Under the pieces are notes generated by a model that was not told the origin of the DNA, did no database searches, and worked only from the letters and a program-made list of their open reading frames with translations. Shown here piece after piece: positions 1 to 5,922 of a DNA stretch of 5,941 nucleotides; position 1 is the stretch's first letter, and every line of letters begins with the position of its first letter. The position numbers and the translations under genes were made by a program. This DNA is from Bacteroidales bacterium (GTDB lineage Bacteria; Bacteroidota; Bacteroidia; Bacteroidales; UBA7960), in contig SKTA01000213.1 in assembly GCA_007122745.1 (NCBI GenBank), positions 1 through 5,941 on the forward strand, read 5' to 3'.

Positions 1-1164
1 AAAGTTGTGGATAATTGTAACAATGAGCTGACAGACCGAACCTATACCGATTCAGGTGGTATGCTCGCCGGACCCGAGTTGGTTGGTGACCCTTATGGAG
101 GCGTAAGCGGCGTAAATTCCTGTAAAGACAATGCCACTGCAGCCGCACCATTTAATGCAACATTAGCCTTACAAGGATACGTTGCCTATTGTGGAGATCT
201 AAGCCTTACCGCAGTGCTTACCGGTACTGAGGTTACGGGAACTGACTGCGGCTGGACGATCATCTACACGTTCAAGGTTGTTGATGATTGCGAAAATGAG
301 CTGACCGGTCAAACTTACACCAACACCGGTTACAACCAGGCAGCTCCGGAACTGACGGGCAACCCCTATCCGGGTGAAACCGGCATTGCAGGAGCGACAC
401 CAGGTGAAACAGAGGCTGAAGCTGCATTCAATGCAGAGATGGCCAAGCAGGGATATGCCGGCTACTGCGGTGGCCCGGTAACAGCCGTGTTCGTGGATGC
501 TGACATCAGTGGCACGGATTGCGACTGGACAGTCGTCTATACCTTCAAGGTAGTTGATGAATGCGGCATTGAGCTGCCCGGTCAAACCTATACCGACACC
601 GGCGGCGCAGCCATCGTGCTCGTTGACGCAAACACCGGCTGCAGCTCGCTCAACCTCCTGAACCAGGATCTCTGCCTCGCTGAGGCCGAAGCCTTCGACC
701 CCGTTGCGCTCGAAGATGACGTGAAAGCCTTGTACAAGGACTTTGGCGTTGGACTCGACGTGCAGTGGATCAGTACAACCCCAGGTGCGAACAACAGCGA
801 CTGCGGCTGGTCATTTGTTTACGAGTTTGAAGTAAGCGATGATTGTGAAAATACTGCAACTTGCCATGTGACTTACACCGGCAGTGACCAGCAAGCACCC
901 GTGTTTGTCGGTCCGGCCTACGTTGGTGCAGCATTCAGCGTTGACTGCGAACCTACACCGGAAGAGATCATCGCAAACTTCGATGCCTATATCGCATCAG
1001 TGCTCGAAGCCTATGAAGATAACTGCGGCGGCGAAGTCTTCGCGGAGTTCGACTCTTACGATATCCAGGGCGGAGCAGACTGCCTCTGGACGGTGACTTA
1101 TCACTTTGCCGTACAAGACATTTGCGGCAACGAACTGCCCGACCAGAGCTTTATCATTCACTTC
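1..1164 (+). repeat. In-gene tandem HYR-like repeat units of 273, 273, 282 and 279 bp
   Basis: Using the residue at the K of FKVVD as register, units begin at 1, 274, 547, 829 and 1108, giving periods of 91, 91, 94 and 93 residues. The strongest block is the unit boundary, DCxW(T/S)..Y.F.V.D.C.NEL, followed in the first three units by a QTYT or RTYT strand and TG/SGG. Units 1 and 2 share a central GY..YCG motif and unit 4 has a comparable NCGG. Unit 3 has a different centre with TGC and DLC cysteines instead. Unit 5 is cut short and runs into the linker before the InlB-like domain. The units are diverged at DNA level, so this is an old duplication rather than a recent slippage product. Confidence 0.85.
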
Positions 1165-1992
1165 GAACCGCTGCCACCTAACTTCTATGTGCTGTCGGTT
1201 ACCATTTCAGGTGAAGGCAAAGTGGAAGTAATGGGAACAGCCTATCCGACACCCATTGTTGTTGAAGATGGAACAGTACTGATCACCGTTGAGGAAGGCA
1301 CTGTGCTAAACCTGAACGCCATAGCAGATGAAGGGTGGCTCTTCAGCGAATGGATTGGCCATACAAACTCCGGCAACCCGACAGTGGAAATCACGATGGA
1401 TGAAAGCAAGTTTGTAACAGCCAAATTCATCAGGGAAGCCGTTTATGTCCAGGATGTTGTTGTTGATGGTGAAGAATGCTTCGATGCACCCAACACCCTT
1501 GTCATAGCAGGCGATGGCACAACCTTTACCGTTGAAGAAGGCGCCAGTGTCCAAATGGTGGCCGGTAAGAACATCATCTTCATGCCGGGAACCACCATCA
1601 AGCAGGGCAGCTATCTGCTGGCTTACATTGATCCGGAATCGCCGTTCTGCGGTAAGCAGCCAAAACATTTCCTTGCCACATACGAACGGAGTTCCGCTGA
1701 CCAGGAAACCGAAGAAGTGCTTAGCGTCGATGACAGGCATATAGAATCCTACTTTAAGTTGTATCCGAACCCGACGAGCGACAAGTTCAACATTGCGTTT
1801 AATTGGTTGGCACAAGATGCAATGATCACTGTTGAAGTCTATGGCATGCGCGGTGAGCTCATCCTGCAGCAAGAAGTGGAAGCTGACAGGGAGCATACTG
1901 TCAGCCTGTTATCACAGCAGCCGGGTATTTACCTGGTTCGCGTAATTTGGGATGGCAATATGCAGGTACAACGTATCCTCAAACGAAACTAA
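1..1992 (+). CDS. Large secreted HYR-like repeat protein with T9SS type A sorting domain (5' end missing)
   Basis: The reading frame is open from the first base. Its opening residues (KVVDNCNNEL) fall inside a repeat that recurs downstream, so the GTG at 7 is not the true start and the gene begins before the window. The visible 663 residues contain, in order: four full HYR-like units and the start of a fifth (about residues 1-391), each marked by a DCxW..Y.F.V.D.C motif; a divergent InlB-B-like repeat (about 396-477, with GEGKVEV, GWLFSEWIG and KFVTAKF); a domain resembling the 3-coathanger stack of Bacteroidota surface proteins (about 484-551, with CFDAPNTL, MVAGKNIIFMPGT and a final FCG); an acidic linker; and a C-terminal sorting domain (about 585-663) starting FKLYPNPTSDKFNI and ending GIYLVRV..QRILKRN. 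By family knowledge such proteins cross the outer membrane through the type IX system and stay on the surface or are released. The many cysteines suggest disulphides outside the cell. Ligand and exact role are unknown; adhesion or matrix function is inference. Confidence 0.93.
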   Translation, partial: KVVDNCNNELTDRTYTDSGGMLAGPELVGDPYGGVSGVNSCKDNATAAAPFNATLALQGYVAYCGDLSLTAVLTGTEVTGTDCGWTIIYTFKVVDDCENELTGQTYTNTGYNQAAPELTGNPYPGETGIAGATPGETEAEAAFNAEMAKQGYAGYCGGPVTAVFVDADISGTDCDWTVVYTFKVVDECGIELPGQTYTDTGGAAIVLVDANTGCSSLNLLNQDLCLAEAEAFDPVALEDDVKALYKDFGVGLDVQWISTTPGANNSDCGWSFVYEFEVSDDCENTATCHVTYTGSDQQAPVFVGPAYVGAAFSVDCEPTPEEIIANFDAYIASVLEAYEDNCGGEVFAEFDSYDIQGGADCLWTVTYHFAVQDICGNELPDQSFIIHFEPLPPNFYVLSVTISGEGKVEVMGTAYPTPIVVEDGTVLITVEEGTVLNLNAIADEGWLFSEWIGHTNSGNPTVEITMDESKFVTAKFIREAVYVQDVVVDGEECFDAPNTLVIAGDGTTFTVEEGASVQMVAGKNIIFMPGTTIKQGSYLLAYIDPESPFCGKQPKHFLATYERSSADQETEEVLSVDDRHIESYFKLYPNPTSDKFNIAFNWLAQDAMITVEVYGMRGELILQQEVEADREHTVSLLSQQPGIYLVRVIWDGNMQVQRILKRN

Positions 1993-2057
1993 CATCTATA
2001 AACAATTGACATCATTAATAATTAAGGGATTGTCAATAGTTAGTTTTTGATTACTTA

Positions 2058-2100
2058 AGCAAGGCCGGAAGCATTCGTTTCCGGCCTTGCTGTTTTTTTT
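2058..2100 (+). terminator. Rho-independent terminator after the surface-protein gene
   Basis: A perfect 13-bp stem pairs 2058-2070 (AGCAAGGCCGGAA) with 2079-2091 (TTCCGGCCTTGCT). A G-T wobble extends it at the apex, and a run of eight T follows at 2093-2100. It lies 65 bases after the stop codon of the repeat protein and before the ansA promoter element, so it should separate the two transcription units. A 7-bp inverted repeat (ATTGACA 2005-2011, TGTCAAT 2031-2037) lies between the stop and this hairpin and has no clear role. Confidence 0.92.
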
Positions 2101-2140
2101 ACAAAAGCGCATCTGCCTCCTCGCATTTGCAAACATTCCG

Positions 2141-2148
2141 TAGCTTTG
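2141..2148 (+). promoter_or_regulatory. Bacteroidota-type -7 promoter element for ansA
   Basis: TAGCTTTG matches the TAnnTTTG -7 consensus described for Bacteroidota primary sigma factors. It is 41 bases upstream of the ansA start, which would leave a leader of about 35 bases. A TTTG occurs at 2126-2129, but the gap of 11 bases to the -7 element is shorter than the usual spacing of about 17-23, so no convincing -33 element is assigned. The position just after a strong terminator supports the call. Confidence 0.6.
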
Positions 2149-2189
2149 CAGAATAATCCCTACAAACAAAAAAAACAGTGTAATTCAAT

Positions 2190-3218
2190 ATGCCAGTTAA
2201 ATCCCGCATACTCGTCATTTACACCGGTGGCACCATCGGAATGGTTGAAAATCCGGAAACAGGTGCACTCAGTCCTGTCGACTTTGAGCATCTCACCGAC
2301 CAGATCCCGGAGATCAAAAAGTTCAAATGTCATATCGATAGCATCTCCTATGACCCCATCATCGATTCGTCGAACATGGAGCCTGCCGTTTGGGTACGGC
2401 TGGCAAAGCTCATAGAAGAACGTTACGAAGCCTACGACGGTTTTGTGATCCTGCACGGTTCCGATACGATGGCTTATACGGCTTCCGCACTGAGTTTTAT
2501 GCTCGAAAACCTTTCAAAACCGGTCATCCTTACCGGTTCACAACTGCCCATCGGCATGATCCGGACCGACGGCAAAGAAAACTTTATCACCGCAATAGAG
2601 ATTGCTGCAGCAAAGAAAAATGGACGTGCAATGGTTCCGGAGGTTTGTATTTACTTTGAATACCGGCTCTACCGCGGCAACCGCACTCATAAGCACAATG
2701 CCGAGCATTTTGAGGCGTTTCATTCGGTAAATTATCCCGTTCTTGCCCGGGCAGGGGTTACTATCAAATACAATGAACCAGCCATTCATAAACCGATCGA
2801 TCAGGAGTTCAGGATTTTCACCGGGATGGACAACAACATTGCCGTGCTGACACTCTTTCCCGGCATCAGCAGCAAGGTTGTTTCTTCAATATTGTCGATT
2901 GATGGTTTGAAGGCTGTGGTCCTTGAAACCTATGGTGCCGGTAATGCCATGACAGTTGAATGGTTCAGTGAGATGATCAGGGATGCGACCGAACGTGGCC
3001 TGATCATTTATAATGTAACACAATGCCGGGGTGGAGCCGTTTTGCAAGGAAAGTACGAAACCAGTGCCTGGCTGGAAGAAGCCGGCGTCATCAGCGGTCA
3101 CGACATTACCACCGAGGCAGCCATCACCAAGCTGATGTACCTGCTCGGCAACGGCTACAGCACAACGCGGGTAAAAAAATACCTGGGTAAACCACTGCGC
3201 GGCGAAATGTCAGTGTAG
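2190..3218 (+). CDS. ansA: Type I (cytoplasmic) L-asparaginase
   Basis: This enzyme hydrolyses L-asparagine to L-aspartate and ammonia (EC 3.5.1.1). The 342 residues match the usual 330-350 of the type I family, and there is no signal peptide, so it should be cytoplasmic. Motif 1 is YTGGTIG at residues 11-17, placing the nucleophile threonine at T12. Motif 2 is HGSDTMAYTASALSFM, beginning at residue 89, with D92. RLYRGNRTHK (159-168) supplies the catalytic lysine, K168. NVTQC (275-279) corresponds to the region of a conserved cysteine in E. coli AnsA. The second-motif position that is threonine in E. coli AnsA is serine here (S91), a conservative change. The ATG follows an A-rich leader without a Shine-Dalgarno sequence, and the protein begins six residues before the first core strand, so the start is well placed. 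A GatD subunit of archaeal Glu-tRNA amidotransferase is unlikely because the GatD N-terminal extension is absent. The gene appears monocistronic and converges on pruA. Confidence 0.96.
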   Translation: MPVKSRILVIYTGGTIGMVENPETGALSPVDFEHLTDQIPEIKKFKCHIDSISYDPIIDSSNMEPAVWVRLAKLIEERYEAYDGFVILHGSDTMAYTASALSFMLENLSKPVILTGSQLPIGMIRTDGKENFITAIEIAAAKKNGRAMVPEVCIYFEYRLYRGNRTHKHNAEHFEAFHSVNYPVLARAGVTIKYNEPAIHKPIDQEFRIFTGMDNNIAVLTLFPGISSKVVSSILSIDGLKAVVLETYGAGNAMTVEWFSEMIRDATERGLIIYNVTQCRGGAVLQGKYETSAWLEEAGVISGHDITTEAAITKLMYLLGNGYSTTRVKKYLGKPLRGEMSV

Positions 3219-3220
3219 AA

Positions 3221-3248
3221 AAGCTCGAAGCTGGAAGCTGGAAGCTCG
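3221..3248 (+). repeat. Heptamer tandem repeat, four copies
   Basis: Four head-to-tail 7-mers AAGCTCG, AAGCTGG, AAGCTGG and AAGCTCG start two bases after the ansA stop codon, and a partial AAGGG follows. The order is symmetrical (C-G-G-C at the sixth base) and every unit contains the palindrome AGCT. It resembles heptanucleotide mini-satellites known from other bacteria. No function can be assigned. Confidence 0.85.
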
Positions 3249-3272
3249 AAGGGAATGATGATGTGAAAATTA

Positions 3273-3336
3273 GCAGATGTGCAAATGAGCAAATTAATAA
3301 CAGAGTTTGAGACACAAAAATCATTTGCACATTTGT
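3273..3336. repeat. Inverted repeat between ansA and pruA
   Basis: ATGTGCAAATGA (3277-3288) is the exact reverse complement of TCATTTGCACAT (3321-3332). Four further pairs, two of them G-T wobbles, extend the stem to 3273 and 3336. The spacer is 32 bases. The left arm belongs to the same octamer family as the array that follows at 3337, but in opposite orientation. It sits between two convergent genes and could reduce read-through. It lacks a good T run on either strand, so it is not called a terminator. Confidence 0.7.
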
Positions 3337-3441
3337 AAATCTGCACATCTGCACATTTTTAAATCTTCACATCTGCACATTTGTAAATCTGCACATCTTC
3401 ACATTTTTAAATCTTCACATCTTCACATTTGTAAATCTGCA
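3337..3441. repeat. 24-bp tandem array (4 full units plus partial), built from octamers
   Basis: Full 24-bp units lie at 3337-3360, 3361-3384, 3385-3408 and 3409-3432, and a partial AAATCTGCA follows to 3441, two bases short of the pruA stop codon. Each unit is three related octamers, of the types AAATCTGC, ACATCTGC and ACATTTTT. Units differ only at positions 7, 15 and 23. These bases read G-T-G-T, G-G-T-T and T-G-T-G through the four units, which gives a 48-bp higher-order period. Degenerate octamers extend the family leftward to about 3270. Confidence 0.93.
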
Positions 3442-3443
3442 AA

Positions 3444-5087
3444 CTATCTATAACATTTCTCCTCGTGCATGAAAGGATACCTGAAGTCGGTGGGTGGCGT
3501 AAATGTCTCTTTAACCGTGCGTGGATTGATCCAGCGCAGCAGGTTCAGATAACTTCCCGCCTTGTCGTTGGTGCCTGACATACGTGAGCCTCCAAAGGGT
3601 TGTTGTCCCACAACGGCACCGGTGGGTTTGTCGTTGAAATAGAAGTTGCCGGCGGCATAACGCAGTGTTTGACATGCTTTTACTGTAGCATAGCGGTCCT
3701 GGGCGAAAATAGAGCCGGTAAGCGCATAGGGTGATGTGTTATTTACGAGCTCCAGCGTCTTTTCAAAATCATCATCCTCATAAACATAAATGGATAAAAC
3801 CGGGCCAAATATTTCCTCTTCCATCGTAACGAAGTGGGGGTCTTTGGTCAGCACCACTGTTGGTTCAATGAAATAGCCTTTGGACTTGTCTCCGTTTCCT
3901 CCAATGATCACCTCTGCATCTTTCGAATCCCTTGCCTTTTCGATATACCCCATAATTTTGTCAAATGCTTTTTCGTCGATCACGGCATTCACAAAATTGC
4001 AGAAGTCGCGCGGATCACCCTGCTTGATCATGGCGATGTTTTCACTAAGCTTTTGGCGGGTTTCTTCCCATAATGATTTCGGTATGTAGGCGCGGGAGGC
4101 TGCCGAGCACTTTTGTCCCTGGTATTCGAACGCGCCCCTTACCAGTGCGGTGGCCACCTCGTCAACATTGGCTGAGGGATGAACCATCACAAAATCCTTG
4201 CCGCCGGTTTCTCCCACCACACGCGGATAGGAGCGGTAGTGCTCCAGATTGTTGCCCACGGCACGCCAGATGTTATTAAAGGTGTTGTTTGAACCGGTGA
4301 AGTGGATACCTCCCAGGTTTTTGTCCTTGAGCACAATGTCGCCGATCATGCTGCCGCTTCCCGGGATGAAGTTGATTACGCCGTCGGGCAAGCCGGCCTC
4401 CTTGAATATCTTCATCAGGTAATAATTGGAAAGTAACGAAGTGGTTGAGGGCTTCCACACGATGGTGTTGCCAAGTGCGGCAGGTGCCAGTGCAAGGTTG
4501 GAAGCAATAGCGGTAAAGTTGAAGGGACTGACGGCAAACACGAAGCCCTCGAGTGGCCGGTACTCCACGCGGTTCAGATTTCCGATCTCTGAATGGGGCT
4601 GGTCATTGTAAATGTCCGATACATAATGGGCATTAAACCGGATGAAGTCAATCAGCTCGCAGGCGGCTTCAATCTCTGACTGGTAGGCATTCTTGCCCTG
4701 ACCAAGCATGGTGGAAGCATTCATTACGGCGCGGTATTTCCCGCTGATCAGGGCAGCGACCTTAAGTGTGATTGAGGTGCGTTCCACCCACGACATTTCT
4801 GCCCACTGCAGATGTGCTTCCATGGCTGCATCAATGGCCATTCTCACCTCTTTTTCTCCAGCTTTGTGGTAGGTGGCCAGCACATGCTGATGGTCGTGCG
4901 GCATGACTACATTGCCGGTGTTGCCGGTACGTACCTCCTTGCCGCCAATGATCAGAGGGATCTCTACCTGTATGTTGCTTTGGCGCTTCAATTCCGCTTC
5001 AAGCGTTTTACGCTCCGGCGATCCTTTTTTATATTCAAGCACAGGCTCGTTCTGCGGCCTGGCATAGTAAAATTGTGCGTTGTTCAT
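3444..5087 (-). CDS. pruA: L-glutamate gamma-semialdehyde dehydrogenase (1-pyrroline-5-carboxylate dehydrogenase)
   Basis: This enzyme oxidises L-glutamate gamma-semialdehyde, the open form of pyrroline-5-carboxylate, to L-glutamate with NAD+ (EC 1.2.1.88), the second step of proline breakdown. At 547 residues it matches the monofunctional ALDH4-type family. There is no proline dehydrogenase domain, so that step must be encoded elsewhere. Key sites are: SPFNF (187-191) with oxyanion-hole N190; WKPS (211-214) with cofactor-binding K212; FTGS (263-266); GETGGKD (292-298) with E293; GQKCSAASR (324-332) with catalytic C327; EEIFGPV (424-430); and PFGGSRMSGTNDKAG (497-511) in the substrate-binding region. 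The N-terminus has the family pattern NEPVLEY..GSPER, supporting the ATG at 5087. No Shine-Dalgarno sequence and no convincing TAnnTTTG element were found upstream. The gene is convergent with ansA and ends just beyond the 24-bp array. Confidence 0.97.
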   Translation of the reverse strand: MNNAQFYYARPQNEPVLEYKKGSPERKTLEAELKRQSNIQVEIPLIIGGKEVRTGNTGNVVMPHDHQHVLATYHKAGEKEVRMAIDAAMEAHLQWAEMSWVERTSITLKVAALISGKYRAVMNASTMLGQGKNAYQSEIEAACELIDFIRFNAHYVSDIYNDQPHSEIGNLNRVEYRPLEGFVFAVSPFNFTAIASNLALAPAALGNTIVWKPSTTSLLSNYYLMKIFKEAGLPDGVINFIPGSGSMIGDIVLKDKNLGGIHFTGSNNTFNNIWRAVGNNLEHYRSYPRVVGETGGKDFVMVHPSANVDEVATALVRGAFEYQGQKCSAASRAYIPKSLWEETRQKLSENIAMIKQGDPRDFCNFVNAVIDEKAFDKIMGYIEKARDSKDAEVIIGGNGDKSKGYFIEPTVVLTKDPHFVTMEEEIFGPVLSIYVYEDDDFEKTLELVNNTSPYALTGSIFAQDRYATVKACQTLRYAAGNFYFNDKPTGAVVGQQPFGGSRMSGTNDKAGSYLNLLRWINPRTVKETFTPPTDFRYPFMHEEKCYR

Positions 5088-5201
5088 GATTGTGTCGTTT
5101 AATGGTTATGGTTTTTCAGTGGAATGGAATATACTATCCTGGTAATGACTCCATTTTTGTGCAATCGATTAACAATGTATTCGGGAAAAAGTTTGAAGAA
5201 A

Positions 5202-5233
5202 ATGTGCAGATGTGCAGATTAGCAAATGTGCAG
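5202..5233. repeat. Octamer cluster upstream of pruA, inverted relative to the downstream array
   Basis: Four consecutive octamers read ATGTGCAG (5202-5209), ATGTGCAG (5210-5217), ATTAGCAA (5218-5225) and ATGTGCAG (5226-5233). They belong to the same family, as reverse complement, as the CTGCACAT-containing array at 3337-3441, and have the same orientation as the fragment near 3270-3300. The pruA gene is therefore bracketed by this repeat family. Confidence 0.82.
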
Positions 5234-5256
5234 ACTAAAAAAACAGAAACATTAAA

Positions 5257-5320
5257 ACCCCGAAGGGGTGATATGCTTATAGAATGCAGGATACCAAAAC
5301 AATAATAAAACCCTTAGCCC
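5257..5320. repeat. Short palindromic intergenic repeat with a possible decayed second copy
   Basis: ACCCCGAAGGGGT (5257-5269) is a 5-bp GC-rich palindrome with a GAA loop, followed by GATATGCTTATAG. About 50 bases later, TAAAACCCTTAGCCC (5306-5320) resembles the left flank and left arm of a second copy, but the right arm is replaced by poly-A. Palindromes of this kind are frequent between genes in Bacteroidota, which I state from general familiarity. A REP-like mobile origin is possible but not shown here. Confidence 0.6.
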
Positions 5321-5462
5321 AAAAAAGTTTGTTTTGCTCACACAACGAAAAAAGTTTCACATACCAAACTATTGTTAAATGTGAAGTTAAACGACAAATG
5401 ATTAAATTAGTTTAAAAAATCGGCATTTTCCTTGTATTAATGAATAATTGTTTTTTTTTGGT

Positions 5463-5645
5463 ATGAAAATATGCTTGGGATTTGGATACCGCGACATCAT
5501 CACTCTTGATCAGGATACTCTTCACCCAGCCGGGCAGGCCGATTTTCTGCTGGTGGAGTGGAACGATGAACTGATGGTAACCCGAATGAAAGCTACCCAG
5601 GGAACAGGGGAGAAGAGGTTGGCCGGACTTGGCCGACCTGCATGA
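5463..5645 (+). CDS. Doubtful 60-residue hypothetical ORF
   Basis: The ATG at 5463 follows an AT-rich leader with a T9 run and begins MKICLGFGYRDIITL; the frame ends LAGLGRPA before a TGA. The base composition rises in GC relative to the leader, and the sequence is a plausible soluble mixed-composition peptide with no signal peptide, membrane helix or recognised motif. A 7-bp hairpin follows 20 bases after the stop. I do not recognise it. It may be a small gene, a decayed fragment of a larger gene, or chance. No clear promoter element precedes it. Confidence 0.3.
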   Translation: MKICLGFGYRDIITLDQDTLHPAGQADFLLVEWNDELMVTRMKATQGTGEKRLAGLGRPA

Positions 5646-5665
5646 TTAACCATAAGAAAACTGTA

Positions 5666-5687
5666 AGGACAGCACTTGGACTGTCCT
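5666..5687 (+). repeat. Small hairpin after the doubtful ORF
   Basis: AGGACAG (5666-5672) pairs perfectly with CTGTCCT (5681-5687) across an 8-base loop. There is no T tract after it, so it is not a typical intrinsic terminator. Confidence 0.45.
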
Positions 5688-5758
5688 GTTCCGGATTTCG
5701 TGATTTATTTGGAAATTTATGCGCTTTTCAGCACCTGGAATTTGATTATACCACGTAT

Positions 5759-5827
5759 GGCCCCATCGGGGCCAAACATTGATAGCTCAGCGCCAATATC
5801 TTATGTGTTACGGCCCTGTAGGGGCCG
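5759..5827. repeat. Paired GC-rich palindromes (REP/BIME-like module)
   Basis: GGCCCC-ATC-GGGGCC (5759-5773) and CGGCCCT-GTA-GGGGCCG (5811-5827) have almost the same stem with a three-base loop, and their centres are 53 bases apart in otherwise AT-rich DNA. Either arm of one could also pair with an arm of the other, so alternative folds are possible. The arrangement looks like a two-palindrome intergenic repeat module. No repeat-associated transposase gene is present in the window. Confidence 0.7.
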
Positions 5828-5866
5828 AATAACGAATCAATTGCCTTTGGTTATTGCTCTTGCTAT

Positions 5867-5922
5867 CTTTTTTGGATGTACTTTTTCTTTGGCAACCATC
5901 CAAAGAAAAAGTACCAAAAAGA
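5867..5922. repeat. Long near-perfect hairpin, A/T-tract stem
   Basis: A perfect 15-bp stem pairs 5878-5892 (GTACTTTTTCTTTGG) with 5900-5914 (CCAAAGAAAAAGTAC) across a 7-base loop. After a small bulge at 5875-5877, the TTTTTTGG tract (5868-5875) can pair with CCAAAAAG (5914-5921), lengthening the stem to over 20 bp. One strand is purine-rich and the other pyrimidine-rich. No T run follows either arm, so it is more like a repeat element than a classical terminator. It could still block transcription or stabilise a 3' end. Confidence 0.75.

Larger units (their letters stand above)
5088..5462. other. Gene-free, AT-rich region upstream of pruA
   Basis: No reading frame here looks coding. The region should contain the pruA promoter, reading leftward. 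The best minus-strand match to TAnnTTTG is TACATTGT (5179-5172, 6 of 8 positions read generously), too weak to call. It also holds an octamer cluster, a palindromic element (both listed separately) and a 7-bp inverted repeat, TTCACAT (5356-5362) with ATGTGAA (5379-5385). Positions 5321-5462 are particularly AT-rich, with poly-A and poly-T runs. Confidence 0.6.

Noticed and set aside
1306..1896. 196-codon minus-strand ORF inside the surface-protein gene
   Set aside because: It is an antisense shadow of a frame with clear domain structure and has no recognisable motif.
2005..2037. ATTGACA / TGTCAAT inverted repeat after the first stop codon, considered as an operator
   Set aside because: It is only 7 bp with a 19-base spacer, lies upstream of a strong terminator, and has no gene to control.
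2126..2129. TTTG as the -33 element for ansA
   Set aside because: It is only 11 bases from the -7 element, shorter than the usual spacing.
3124..3354. Minus-strand ORFs in the ansA-pruA gap, with SSF/CRF-rich translations
   Set aside because: They are translations of the heptamer and octamer repeats and overlap the ansA 3' end. The composition is explained by the repeats.
3337..3441. CRISPR-like array
   Set aside because: The 24-bp units abut with no unique spacers and are built from octamers, so this is a mini-satellite. No cas genes are present.
5172..5179. Minus-strand TACATTGT as the pruA -7 promoter element
   Set aside because: It is a weak match to TAnnTTTG with no TTTG at a suitable distance upstream.
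5090..5305. 71-codon plus-strand ORF upstream of pruA
   Set aside because: It runs through the octamer cluster and the palindromic element, has no protein-like pattern, and occupies the pruA promoter region.
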